From Hanleya hanleyi (taxonomy: Eukaryota; Mollusca; Polyplacophora; Lepidopleurida; Hanleyidae): 64,000 bases of DNA. Under the pieces are notes generated by a model, which was given only the letters and a program-made list of their open reading frames with translations, did not search any database and was not told the origin of the DNA. The stretch is from positions 1 to 64,000 of the forward strand of contig JAVTVY010019513.1 of the NCBI GenBank assembly GCA_036873755.1, given 5' to 3'. Positions 1-10,076 of this stretch are shown one piece after another (positions within the stretch are counted from its first letter, which is position 1; each line of letters opens with the position of its first letter). Position numbers and translations under genes: made by a program.

Positions 1-1756
1 ATCCTGGTTCGTGACCGTTTTTCCATAATACCCATTGCCCGTCAACTTCCACGATTCACCGATGATGGCCTTACTCGGGTCTTGATCACCTTGACGACGG
101 GCAGACGTCACGATGTCGGCATTCTCCGCAAAACAGGCGTGGGGTACGTACTGTATCACTTGGTATATTTTGGTAATTTCCAAACCGTGGCTCATGTACC
201 ACTGTAATAACGGAGTGCCCAGCAAGATTTTCTCTGCCCACATACTGCCAATCAACATGCATCGATGTCGAGGCAAACACTTGTGTTGCTCCGCATAGGC
301 CCCCATGGTGTCTCCAATATCATCCCGACCTACCAGCGTGTTCTTAAAGATGGGAGGGCACTGGGCGAAGAGGGGCTTGAGAGTGTGGGGAACATGCAAA
401 TCACATTCGACAAAGCCGTAGAGGTCCCCCGAACGAATGGCGTCGAACATCTGTGGCAGACTCAGGAGTCGTCGACGACTCAACGGGTACTCGCGCTCTT
501 TTAGGAAACGCCGTAAATGGGACAGGGCCTGGCACATGGTGTGAAATTCACACTCCCACATTTCGATCAGATGGTATCCTCTCTCTTTCACATAATCGCC
601 ATTCTCCACCACTTCTTCCCGTAATTCTTCCGGTGTTTTTCCACGTCGTTCGTTGAAGCGTCCAGCCCTGAAATGGCATCCGTGGCCGTGCCAATAGCAA
701 CCGTAAAATTGGAATACGGTCGGTGTCCTACCCACCAGGGCAAACCCATCGACGGGGAGTCGACGATCTCCTATGCGCTTCTCTGTGGCGTTGGTCTGGT
801 GTCGTATATAAATCCTCCGTCGATAGGCTTCCCAATCCAACCACTGATCAGCCAGATGCTTGTAGGGAGTGCGTTGCGGTGTAAAATGCTGTCCTTCCGC
901 CAACCAACGTGTATAATGGCCACTGGGCATAGGTTGGGACAGAGACCACAGGTACAAGGCATTGGCATCGAAACCGATGATCTTAGCACAGGGTTTTCCA
1001 CTGGGGAGAGTAGTGACGTCCTTCTCGTGATAACGGTGAAAAATAAGACTAGGTCCGCCGACAATATTCTGCTTTAGACAATCATGCATGTCTGCATCTT
1101 TTTGCTGTATCAGCGAGAAGTACGTAGGGCACGCTTGAAAAAGATGGCGAAGCGCCAGACCCGGTAAACTCAAGCACTCCTTGAAGATATCGACGTGCAT
1201 CTCACGACGAAAGAGTTGAACCATTTTCTCGGCCGCTTCCAGGAAAGGAACCACATCTAAGTTATTATACCATATCAGGAAATCTCGCAAGGTGTGCATA
1301 TGTTGATCGTTCCATACCTGCTGTAGTTCCCGGTACGTGTCTTCCGGACGTTCCACTTGCTTCAAATCGTCAAAGAACGCATCCCGGGGTGGCAACTGTG
1401 TTTCCTCCAAACAATCGAGCGTCGATATATACGTGTAAGGGAACCTCCCTTTGGTTTGTGCACAGTCATACGCCTTCACCCACTGATTATAGCTATAATT
1501 GGGAGCTAAGTAATTCCGTACATCCAGGAAATGCAGTGATGTGGTAGTGAGGGCCATATGATTATTGATCTTCTTGATGACGGACTTGATGGTATTCGCC
1601 TGGGCCAAGTAGGGGTAGAGAAATTCCTTCACCATGTTCAAATCATATCGTCCCGAGTTGAAACCCAGCACCGGTAACTGGCCTAGATATTGTAGGAAGC
1701 GCACTTTCAATTTCTCCGCATACGGTTTCGGTAAAGGCACATCCTGCGACTGCATG

Positions 1757-1787
<31 letters not shown>

Positions 1788-3189
1788 ACTCGGACTCGTC
1801 ATCGTCACTAAACGCTACACCTGGTATAGGAATCCGATCGTCCAGTTGGTCCAGTACGTCCTGGAACTTGGACACCAACAATTCCGTACTGGCCGCACTG
1901 ACTTCCTCTAAATACGCCATCATGCGGGTGATCAACTCATGGGAATCCCCGGTGGACACGAAACAGACCGGTGCAGCGTCATAGCCAGGTACGTTGCTGG
2001 AAATACTCACACTCAGGGGAATATGGCGCTGCGTCCACTGCGTTTTCGCTGAAAACATGTCCATGGGCTCCAACAGGGCCTCAACATCGTAACACGCCCG
2101 GTAGGGAAAATAACGGTCCGCCTCCGGTATGATCAGACCCTCATCGGCCAGTTCCTGGAAAATAGTAGGCGTATTATGATACACACCACCAGGATATACT
2201 CGCTTGACAACGTTCGTACAGATTTTCTCGTGGCGATGTAAGTCCCGAGGATGTTTAAACACCCGATGGCATTGGTCACAACTGTAAGACTGGGCGTACT
2301 GGCTCATATTGTAGATCAGCGAAAAATGACTCACGCCATTGTCGTCGAACACATCGACTTTCATCGTAGAAGCATACCGTTCTGTTGAACGACGAACCAA
2401 TTCAGCCACAAATGTATCCTCCTCGCATCGTAATCGGTATACAAAGATATTGATGTTGAACAGTGTTTCCACGTCATCCAAATTCTTGAAAGGGACTCCA
2501 CGGAAGTGCCGCTCATCCAAGTCTTGCTGCTCTAAATACTGTTCCCAATAGCCATTGGCCACTCTGTCACAAGCCTGGGGATCACACTCGTCCAGATGCA
2601 CGGCCAAACACCGAAACAGACATTTCCGGTCTTTGTAGGGCCCGTTTCGCCCTCCTGTTAATGCATACAGGCCGTATCGATGAAGCAACCAAGGGGGTAG
2701 TAGTACAGGAGCACCGATAGGATGATCTCTCATTTTCGTGACGAAAAATGTGACGTTGGTCACCATTTCCACAAGCCATTGGGTATTGGGGCGTTGCAAC
2801 CGGGCCCATTCCAATGGATCCAACGTAGTCAGTTGGTCGATGAGTGGCTCCAGAGAAATCGCATCCGTCACTGTGAACGGCTGGTCAAACACATAGGTAT
2901 TATTGCTGGGATAATAATACCGCACCTGGTCCGTCTCCTTGTACCCGAATGTCATATTCAACTTGAACGCTGTCACCTGATCTGTGAAAATGTTCTCGGC
3001 ATAGGTAGACAGATACGTGAGGTCCTGCAGTCGAAAGTTATACAAGTCCAATAAACGACGGTCACGGTGAAAACAATGGCGTATGGTAGCCCAGTGACGT
3101 CAGTAAATGTCACTGACACGCTCGTCTTCAGGCAAGACTTCAACCGGAGGTGCTGCTGGGTCCCATGGAAAATCTTCTCCACGTCTCAT
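1..3189 (-). CDS. Family B DNA polymerase of viral/self-synthesising transposon type (5' part, cut by window edge)
   Basis: The minus strand is open for 1033 codons from 3099 to position 1. Numbering from the ATG at 3189, the exonuclease motifs are visible: DVE near residue 365, a NSGRYDLN-type motif near 510, and YNNLD near 642. Polymerase motif A (FDANALY) lies near 740 and motif B (KLTGNGYYG) near 1050; motif C would lie beyond the left edge. Further upstream are a CX2CX12HX3C zinc finger (about 302-320), a cysteine-containing segment near 190, and an acidic Glu-Pro repeat (about 464-478). A GCYWHGHGC segment near 830 and a GYHLIEMWECEF segment near 875 match an insertion that I associate with such polymerases. 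The set fits protein-primed-type polymerases (DNA_pol_B_2) of Polinton/Maverick or adintovirus-like elements. ATG 3189 is the first ATG after the TATA box, but codon 30 (3102-3100) is TGA; the next in-frame ATG is at 2955. It may be a slightly damaged copy or start at 2955. Confidence 0.9.
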
Positions 3190-3204
3190 GCTTTCTCTCC
3201 TCTT

Positions 3205-3262
3205 CTCGTGAGAAAAAAGCTGGTAGGCAAGCAGGCAGGCAGGCAGGCAGGCAGGCTAGAGG
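3205..3262. repeat. GCAG/GGCA microsatellite in the polymerase leader
   Basis: A short run of GCAG units lies between the TATA box and the first ATG of the minus-strand polymerase gene, so it would be in the 5' untranslated leader. It is imperfect at the 3262 end. It has no visible coding role. Confidence 0.7.
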
Positions 3263-3343
3263 TGAGGCTGGCAGGCTGATCAGGTAAGTCAGAGTGCTCC
3301 GTAAGGTAGTGCAATGAATACACCCCACCACTAAAAATCGCCT

Positions 3344-3352
3344 CCTTTTATA
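3344..3352 (-). promoter_or_regulatory. TATA box of the polymerase gene
   Basis: The minus strand reads TATAAAAGG here. About 30 bp downstream is a TTCATT initiator-like sequence near 3317, and the next ATG is at 3189. Position, orientation and spacing suit a core promoter for the polymerase gene. Confidence 0.65.
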
Positions 3353-3366
3353 CGTTTTTCTACATA

Positions 3367-3585
3367 CCGCCATCTTGTACCCACACGCCTCCATCTTGTA
3401 CCCACACGCCGCCATCTTGTACCCACCCGCCATCTTGTACCCACACGCCGCCATCTTGCACCCACACGCCGCCATCTTGTACCCACACGCCGCCATATTG
3501 TGCCCACACGCCGCCATCTTGTATCCACACGCCGCCATCTTGTACCCACACGCCGCCATCTTGCACCCACAGAACGCCATCTTGT
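3367..3585 (-). repeat. Array of eleven YY1-like sites, 21-bp period
   Basis: The core CGCCATCTTG (minus strand CAAGATGGCG) begins at 3368, 3389 (variant), 3410, 3428, 3449, 3470, 3491 (variant), 3512, 3533, 3554 and 3575. Spacing is 21 bp, except for one 18-bp step. CAAGATGGCGGC is the established YY1 recognition sequence. The array lies directly upstream of the TATA box of the minus-strand polymerase, so an enhancer or promoter role is plausible. Reading frames through it are by-products of the repeat. Confidence 0.75.
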
Positions 3586-3590
3586 CCTGG

Positions 3591-3632
3591 CCAATGAAAA
3601 CGCCTCTTTCATCACAACCGGAAGTGACGTCA
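3591..3632. promoter_or_regulatory. CCAAT box and fused ETS/CRE site
   Basis: CCAAT is at 3591-3595. An ETS site CCGGAAGT (3618-3625) shares its last T with a full palindromic CRE, TGACGTCA (3625-3632). Together with the YY1-like array and TATA box this forms a compact promoter of about 300 bp facing the polymerase gene. Factor identities rest on known consensus sequences, not on data from this organism. Confidence 0.6.
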
Positions 3633-3732
3633 TTTTTACATCCGGGTGAAATAGGACTCAGATCGGGTAATATACACTACTCACCTGACGCTCCCCCCCC
3701 CCCCAGCGATGCCCCTGGTTGCTAGTCTCGAT

Positions 3733-5815
3733 TTATTCCTGAACAATTTGTGACAGTCGCGACCGTGTTCTATCTGTACTGTTGGACACAATCAAACGAC
3801 CACACTAGAAAAACTGCGATCCATCATGGAGCCAAAAAAATGATGGAGCTAGCCATCACCAAGCCATGTAACTTTTTCGAGACCGTATTGATCCACATAT
3901 TGGGGCGGCTCATTCTGATGTCGTTTGCCCACGTTTTTGTCATATATGGTTCACCAACTTTTGTTAGCAGCTCAATAATGGCTAACTTTCAGGTTACTTT
4001 GCTTCCTTGATCCATACAAGTGGATCATTAATCCACAACGAGCCAACATGACAGGGAGCATTTTTAATTCACAAGTGATGCCCCCAGTGGATCACAGAGA
4101 TGCATACTAATCTCCCCTGGTTGGAAATTGGATCATCTGTGGCTGAATTTTGCAAAGAGTAACATTATATCTTTATTTCTGGATCATCGATCCAAAAATC
4201 TTTATTACTGGATCATCGATCCAATAATGATGAATCAATGATCCAACAATGACAGAACACTGCATGCTGACCCACAGTAGTCAGTGAGTGTCCCAGATTT
4301 GTCTCACCACTGCACTGGATCAAAAGATCAGTGAAGTTTGACGATAGAATCATATGTTCTGTGCGCCTTTATGTGGATGCACACATCCGTTTCTCATGAA
4401 GATGCATGCATGTCCATTGTCTAATGCTCTTGAGAATTTAATCAGAATATAAATTATCAGTGATTATCATTTCAGTTGAAAAAATGTTCAACACTTCAGA
4501 AAATATTTTCCTAAGATACTGCTTTTAATGGTATTTTGAATGGTTACTTTATTTAGATAGAAAGTCAAAATTCCTCCAGTGATGCTAATCAGTTATTACA
4601 TGGATCAATGAACCATTGAGCGAGGACATAAAGTTCTCTTGCTTTATCATCATAATGTATTCCCCCAGTCTATGTTTATTGGTGCTGTGTTTCATGGAAG
4701 GGAAAGGGGAGTGGGTGGCATTTTTGTTTAAATCCCGCTATGGAGGGAGATGTACACAGAATTTCTTGGTACCATACATTTACCGGCATTCAGGTATCAT
4801 TATGATTGTTCGTAATTATTAGGCTATGAGAAAACACAATATTAATACAGTATTGGCTGCCATGGCTGCAGCATTGCAGGAGACATCCACTTTCAGCATT
4901 CAATGCAGAGCACACTGTTTTACTTCCCAAACCGAAGATATCCATAAACACAGATAAATTTCACGATCAGTTTTCAAATTTCAAGTAAATTGATTGAAAA
5001 TAGAACTGTTAATATTATGTATCTTATGGAAAAACATAATACTGGTTATATTATCACGTCGAATTATAACATACCTACATGAAACGAAGTAGCTTTACTG
5101 TTCAAACTGAATTATACATGTCATGCATGTGGTAAACTTATTGTTATCAGTATTATTATTCTTGTTTGTGGGAAATGTATTCAAGTTATAAATATTTTTT
5201 TCTGGATGCATTGCAATTTCAGTCGAATACCAATGCATTATGACATAAGATTAAATTTCCTATGGTTCATGAACGTGTATATGGACAGTAAGTTAATTAT
5301 ATTCTCAGACAGGTTTCCGTTTCATGAAAATTCAATGTTTTGTTATCTCCTTATTAAACAATTTATTTAGTTGCTGAAACTAAATTCGCAGTTTGCTTCA
5401 TGGAGTCACTGACTGGTGACTGTTCAGTTTATTTGCCTCACTGAATCGCTGGTTGAACTGATACAAATAACCGGTCAGCTGTTGACTCGTCGTGACAAAC
5501 TGCAAAGTTATATCTTAACAATTTTGGCTAATTGAGTCAAAGAAAGTTCCATTCGGACAGTGCAAATATGACTCTTCTGGTTGGAATGCAGCCGATGGAG
5601 TTGCCTAAAAACTGACTCAGTAAGTTAATCATATAATAATAATTTTGGATCATTTAGCCATTACCTGGGTGAGACTGTAATGAGACAAAATTCTAGAGGA
5701 GAGGGTCAAATGGCTCAATAATGGCTACTTCAATGATCTCACAATTTGAAGGACTCATTGGTGGCTGATTAATGGTTGAATCAGTCTTTCAGTGGATCAT
5801 TCATGGATTGCAGTT
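3733..5815. mobile_element. Possible non-autonomous element with subterminal TGGATCA repeats
   Basis: No convincing gene is seen. The word TGGATCA recurs at both ends of the stretch (about 4008-4330 and 5640-5810) and is nearly absent between. A pair of GGATCATCGATCC palindromes lies at 4180-4225, and CTCAATAATGGCTA occurs near 3972 and 5714. Clustered subterminal motifs are typical of DNA transposons, but no clear terminal repeats or target duplication were found. The middle is AT-rich and featureless. Confidence 0.35.
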
Positions 5816-5953
5816 CTTCTAGTGCAGCTCAGACGGCTGAAAAGTACTCGTCTCAGAACACAGTTTGCGTTCTCAAAAATCTATTGGATTGCGGTGTGGT
5901 TTTACATTTCACGTGAAGCTGGACGAGTAGTAATCAACAACACCGATAAGGGG

Positions 5954-6018
5954 TCGAAGTGCTCCGCCGTCACTGAGACCAATCCGTCACTGAGACCAAT
6001 CCGTCACACAGACCAATG
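5954..6018 (+). repeat. Short dispersed repeat, copy 1 (GTCACTGAGACCAAT units)
   Basis: Two to three units of a sequence like GTCACTGAGACCAATCC, flanked by GAAGTGCTCC. A diverged copy lies inverted at 9643-9708. Both copies are open in one frame and encode a similar peptide ending PIRHTDQC. The function is unknown. Confidence 0.6.
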
Positions 6019-6663
6019 CTGTTTATGCTGGGGATAGCAGGGGGTTGAAAAGCTGTGCTCGGCGGTGCGTAACGACTGACGGCCATCGTCCTAAACAATA
6101 TCAGAGTCCGGTAGGGAGCTTTGCCCAACTGCTAATAGGTTAGCAGGTTAGTGGCTCTGTTGGGGGTAAATCGATTAATTGAATCATGTTAATTAAAGTT
6201 TTTGGTTGCACGAGCAGGACTGCCATTTTCTACAGAATGCAAGCTATTATGTAATAATTTTTTTTTTACTATCATATAATAAAAAAAAATAATTACCTAC
6301 AAAAATATGGCAAGCCGTTTTGGTATTTATTCATTTATTTTTGATATCAAAAAAAGAATTTTTGATATCCAAAATAGTATTTTTGATATCCAAAATAGTA
6401 TTTTTGATATCAAAAATTCTTTTTTTGATATCAAAAATAAAAGTTTATTTTTGATATCGAAAATACTATTTTGGATATCAAAAATTCTTTTTTTGATATC
6501 AAAAATACTATTTTGGATATCAAAAAAAGAATTTTTGATATCAAAAATAAACCGTTTATTTTTGATATCCAAAATAGTATTTTTGATATCAAAATTCATT
6601 TTTTGATATCAAAAATAAACCGTTTATTTTTGATATCAAAAATAGAGGACCACTTACACCAAA

Positions 6664-6871
6664 CAGGGCCGTAGCCAGGATTTACTGAGGGGTGGTTCGC
6701 CTTCACTCCAAAAGGGCACATCATGGGGTTCGCTGTATGGGAAAAGGGGTAAATAGGGGGTTCGCTTCAGTGTTTGAAAAGGGCATTTATATGAGAAAAG
6801 TATATAATATTTCCAAAGGGGGGGGGGGGGGGTTCGCCCGAACCCAGAAACCCCCCTTGGCTACGGGCCTG
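6664..6871. mobile_element. 208-bp MITE, CAGGGCCGTAGCC ends, 5-bp TSD
   Basis: It begins CAGGGCCGTAGCC and ends GGCTACGGGCCTG, an imperfect inverted repeat, flanked by the 5-bp direct repeat CCAAA (6659-6663 and 6872-6876). It is nested in fold-back element A and contains a run of G near 6820. The ends and target size suit a hAT5-type non-autonomous element (inference). Confidence 0.75.
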
Positions 6872-7048
6872 CCAAAACGGAAATAATCTCTCATCTTTGG
6901 CTTCATCTCAAAAAGTGCTACCATACAAAATAACTCATAAAAATCATAATGCAAATTACACAAATTCAATCGAAATTTTCCCCTTGTTTATTGATTGATA
7001 CAATTTCACTCCTCAGTCCCGACACCCGTCGTTTGGCGCCAAAGAAAA

Positions 7049-7158
7049 ATGGAGAAAATGGCTGATTCGGGTAACCCAGCTCAGGCTAACGCTGTTGTTA
7101 GAAATGTTGTGCAAAATGAATTGTCATCTGTACAGGAAGCGAGAGAATCAACCATTAT
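7049..7158 (+). other. Exon-like segment inside fold-back element A
   Basis: From the ATG at 7049 (a second ATG is at 7058) the frame encodes a hydrophilic peptide of about 36 residues beginning MEKMADSGNPAQANAVVRN. It looks like the amino-terminal exon of a cellular gene and is unlike the surrounding simple repeats. It is absent from sister unit B. It may be a captured host fragment or a remnant of the element's own gene. I do not recognise the protein. Confidence 0.3.
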
Positions 7159-7256
7159 CCGATTAAATACCAAAACGGCGCACATTTATTTTTGATATCA
7201 AAAATTCTTTTGTTGATATCAAAAATAAAGGAATAAATACCAAAACGGCTTGCCAT

Positions 7257-7733
7257 ATGGCACGCCGTTTTGGTATTTATTCATTTATTTTTGATATCAA
7301 AAAAAGAATTTTTGATATCCAAAATACTATTTTTGATATCAAAAATAAACTTTTATTTTTGATATCAAAAAAAGAATTTTTGATATCAAAAAAAGAATTT
7401 TTGATATCAAAAATAGTATTTTGGATATCAAAAATAGTATTTTTGATATCAAAAAAAGAATTTTTGATATCAAAAATAAACGGTTTATTTTTGATATCAA
7501 AAATTCTTTTTTTGATATCAAAAATACTATTTTTGATATCAACAATTCTATTTTTGATATCAAAAATTCTTTTTTTGATATCAAAAATAGAATTGTTGAT
7601 ATCAAAAATAGTATTTTTGATATCAACAATTATCCGATTAAATACCAAAACGGCGCACATTTATTTTTGATATCAAAAAAAGAATTTTTGATATCAAAAA
7701 TAAAGGAATAAATACCAAAACGGCTTGCCATAC
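7257..7733. mobile_element. Fold-back element B built of GATATC palindromes
   Basis: It adjoins unit A in tandem and has the same ends: GCACGCCGTTTTGGTATTTA near 7260, and the inverse at about 7709-7733. Its interior is almost wholly the 21-bp GATATC palindrome array. Its final 105 bp repeats the final 105 bp of unit A (from TATCCGATTAAATACC on). It has no transposase and no coding content beyond the repeat. Confidence 0.75.
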
Positions 7734-8033
7734 AAAAAGGACACTGAACAATACAAATATGACAAACTACACTAATTTTATTTAATTCACAGGAAGGCAA
7801 TTTTGTTTAATGCAACCTAATGTTATTTCAATGCTTTTTAAATGGAGCACTAAATATTTTTATTGGTCAAAATATTTACAACTACAAAATAATTAGGACA
7901 TACATAAACAATTCAGGGGTTCATACAAGTAACACGAGTTATCCCTGCGACCTTGATTGAGAAGATTAGTATCCTGATAGACTACAACAAACGCCGCATA
8001 TCAACTGATCCATTCTAACTCATTAGAGACCGC
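7734..8033. other. AT-rich spacer without recognised features
   Basis: No open frame or structure stands out. It leads into the Penelope-like remnant that follows, and its last part may be decayed sequence of that element. Confidence 0.4.
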
Positions 8034-8553
8034 ATGAAAACAAGAAGCTTCTCTAGTAAACAGAGAAAACGCTACAAGAAGCAGATATCACCTACTTCGA
8101 AACTGGGGAGATACTTGGATTTCTTCCTGTTGCTTAGTATTAAAAAGCAACATACATATCTTGCGGATACTTCAAATTTCATTAATGAAATAGAAAGTAT
8201 GCCCATCCCAAGCAGTGCTATCCTTGTTACATACGATATCACATCGCCGTACACAAATCTGAGTTTTTAAGAGATAGCCGCTGATCTCACTTTTTGGATA
8301 CCGTAAAATTCAAAGGCAAGAGATTTGAAAGCAGCGGTATTCTGGACATCCAATGTCATCAAAAGAAGAGGCAATTAGATACGCAAGGAACTGCAACCAT
8401 TCCAGTGACTTCGACGAGAAAGTTAAAGTCTTCAATAATAAACTTAGACTCAGGGGATATGAACAGCGTGAAATCGAGAAAGCACTCACAGAGGTTAAAC
8501 ACTATGAGAGGTTGAAAAATACTCAAATATTCGACTCGTATGAATCCCTGTAA
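8034..8553 (+). pseudogene. Penelope-like retroelement remnant (reverse transcriptase pieces)
   Basis: One frame carries FINEIESMPIPSSAILVTYD followed by ITSPYTNL, the degenerate form of the LVTxDVTSLYTNIP block at the core of Penelope-like reverse transcriptases, and then stops at 8270. A second frame (8353-8553) carries the downstream RLRGYEQREIEKAL and ERLKNTQ block typical of the thumb and linker region. The catalytic YADD region between them is deleted, and no GIY-YIG endonuclease is visible. It is an internally deleted, frameshifted copy. Confidence 0.75.
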
Positions 8554-9480
8554 TTGTATCTCATATCAACAGTAATACAGAGTGAATTAATTAATATTTT
8601 AGCTATCGGCAAATGAATCAATATCCTGTCATAAAACTAATATTTTTCTCTGAATTCACATTCAGAACAAGCAATACAGAAAACAATATACCGGTATTTC
8701 AAACAGTACTAATAAATCTAAATATTTTAATTAACCAGCACTTCAAGAAAAAGACAAATCTAGATGTAGAAATTTATTTTTTAATGAAAATCAATGTCTA
8801 GACAGTTCCCAGATCTATCAATAGAGCTATTAAAACAATAACAATGAAAAGCTTGTAAAAACAATACCACAACAGCATGTCTGCCTGTGTTACAGTTGTA
8901 TTAATACAGATGTGTGTATGTGCCGTTAAGTGTTTTTAAAGGATCAGAACAAAAACAACAATCCTTACCTCTTAAATGAACTGTTCCCCGGTCACCTGAG
9001 AAATGGCTGTGTTTTTACCTTGGTTATCCAGGTTGGTTTGAATTTTTATATACTAAATAATTTAATTTCGGTGTTTTTCTTAATATTTTTAATCGGTACT
9101 TTTTTTGATATCTAAACCAGTTATACTTTAAATAATTAGGCCTACATTTAATAGCTAAGGAATAAATTTTCTTATTATTTTTAATTAGGCATTCTTCAGT
9201 GATTTTATTTATATCTCAAATAATTTAATTCAACAATTTGGAAGACAAGTTTTTATATTTTTAATTATGCCTATATCAATATATTTCATAGATCTAAACC
9301 AGTAACTGGGTGCCATATTTTAGCATTTTTCCATGTTATATCTTTATAATAATAAAAGCTAAAATTTATCAATTATAAATCAAAGTCTAATATCAAAGTA
9401 ATTACGAAATTTTACAATGCTGAACATCATGGAGGGTCCAGTTATATTACATCCTGTTAGAATTTTTGTTTAATATAAAT
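8554..9480. other. AT-rich spacer
   Basis: Very AT-rich, with short TTTTTAATT runs and no supportable gene, RNA or element boundary. Confidence 0.4.
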
Positions 9481-9642
9481 TACTATAATTTTATCAAATA
9501 TACTCTAGAGTGCAGTGGGATGAATGGAGGGATCGGGTCCTGGCTGTCCCCTGCTAAGACAATGGCTTGGGTAGCTAGGATAATCGCTGCTCCTCGCTGT
9601 GCCATAGAGCACTTAGCCGCGGCGATGCCTTGATCACTGCCG

Positions 9643-9708
9643 CATTGGTCTGTGTGACGGATTGGTTTGATTGACGGACTGGTCTGAGTGACGGCGGGAG
9701 CACTTCGG
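9643..9708 (-). repeat. Short dispersed repeat, copy 2
   Basis: Inverted, diverged copy of the repeat at 5954-6018. It lies inside a 126-codon minus-strand open frame (9863-9483) that I do not accept as a gene, because the shared part is explained by the repeat. Confidence 0.6.
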
Positions 9709-10045
9709 GTACTGTTGACAACACCAGTATGTAGTTGCAGACTAGAATACAAGAAGGTCAGTTTTCCCGGGGGAGGGGGGAACTGAAACGGTTTAACCTG
9801 GGGCGTAAGGGGAAAAATCGATAGTGTATTTAAACTTGTCACGTTCTTCAGGATGGAGGCCATCCGTTTTCCGCTTTTTTCAAATACCTTTCTTGTTTCG
9901 TGATTTTGTACTGATTATCCCCCTTGCAGTAACGGGCAACCTAACTCTTCTGTGTTGCCGCCAAACTCAAATCTTCAAAAACTGATTTTGAAATCGTCTG
10001 GATTTCGGGTAATCCTGGCAAGAGTGTCCTGGTGTTTTATACGCT

Positions 10046-10076
10046 ATGTCCGCTAAAAATTCAAAACTGAAGGAAA
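10046..10076 (+). CDS. CKAP2: CKAP2-like exon 1 (start codon)
   Basis: ATG plus nine codons (MSAKNSKLKE), then one base before a strong donor, gtaagtat. The phase (one base) fits the exon at 13863 exactly, joining KE to a segment that reads LYIQKYNEWK. Evidence is splice consensus and phase only, so an alternative or additional 5' exon is possible. Confidence 0.6.

Larger units (their letters stand above)
6307..7256. mobile_element. Fold-back element A built of GATATC palindromes
   Basis: The ends are inverted copies of GCAAGCCGTTTTGGTATTTA, near 6310 and 7232-7256. The left arm (6340-6645) is an array of a 21-bp unit centred on the palindrome TTTTTGATATCAAAAA, with two more copies at 7190-7225. 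The interior differs from unit B: it carries a nested MITE (6664-6871) and an exon-like segment near 7049. Open frames on both strands through the array result from its palindromic composition. Confidence 0.75.

Noticed and set aside
3140..3725. Open frames on both strands through the 3.4-3.6 kb array, such as repeated MAACGYK or YPHAAIL peptides
   Set aside because: The 21-bp period keeps all frames open. The array is better explained as binding-site repeats upstream of a TATA box.
6307..7711. Open frames reading FDIQNSI or FLISKIL
   Set aside because: They come from the GATATC palindrome repeated every 21 bp, which is open on both strands.
6327..7720. CRISPR-like array
   Set aside because: Linkers between repeats are only a few recurring bases, not unique spacers, the repeats are near-continuous palindromes, and the genome is eukaryotic.
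9483..9863. 126-codon minus-strand frame
   Set aside because: It contains the dispersed repeat also seen at 5954 and a C-rich stretch. No splice sites or homologous domain were found.
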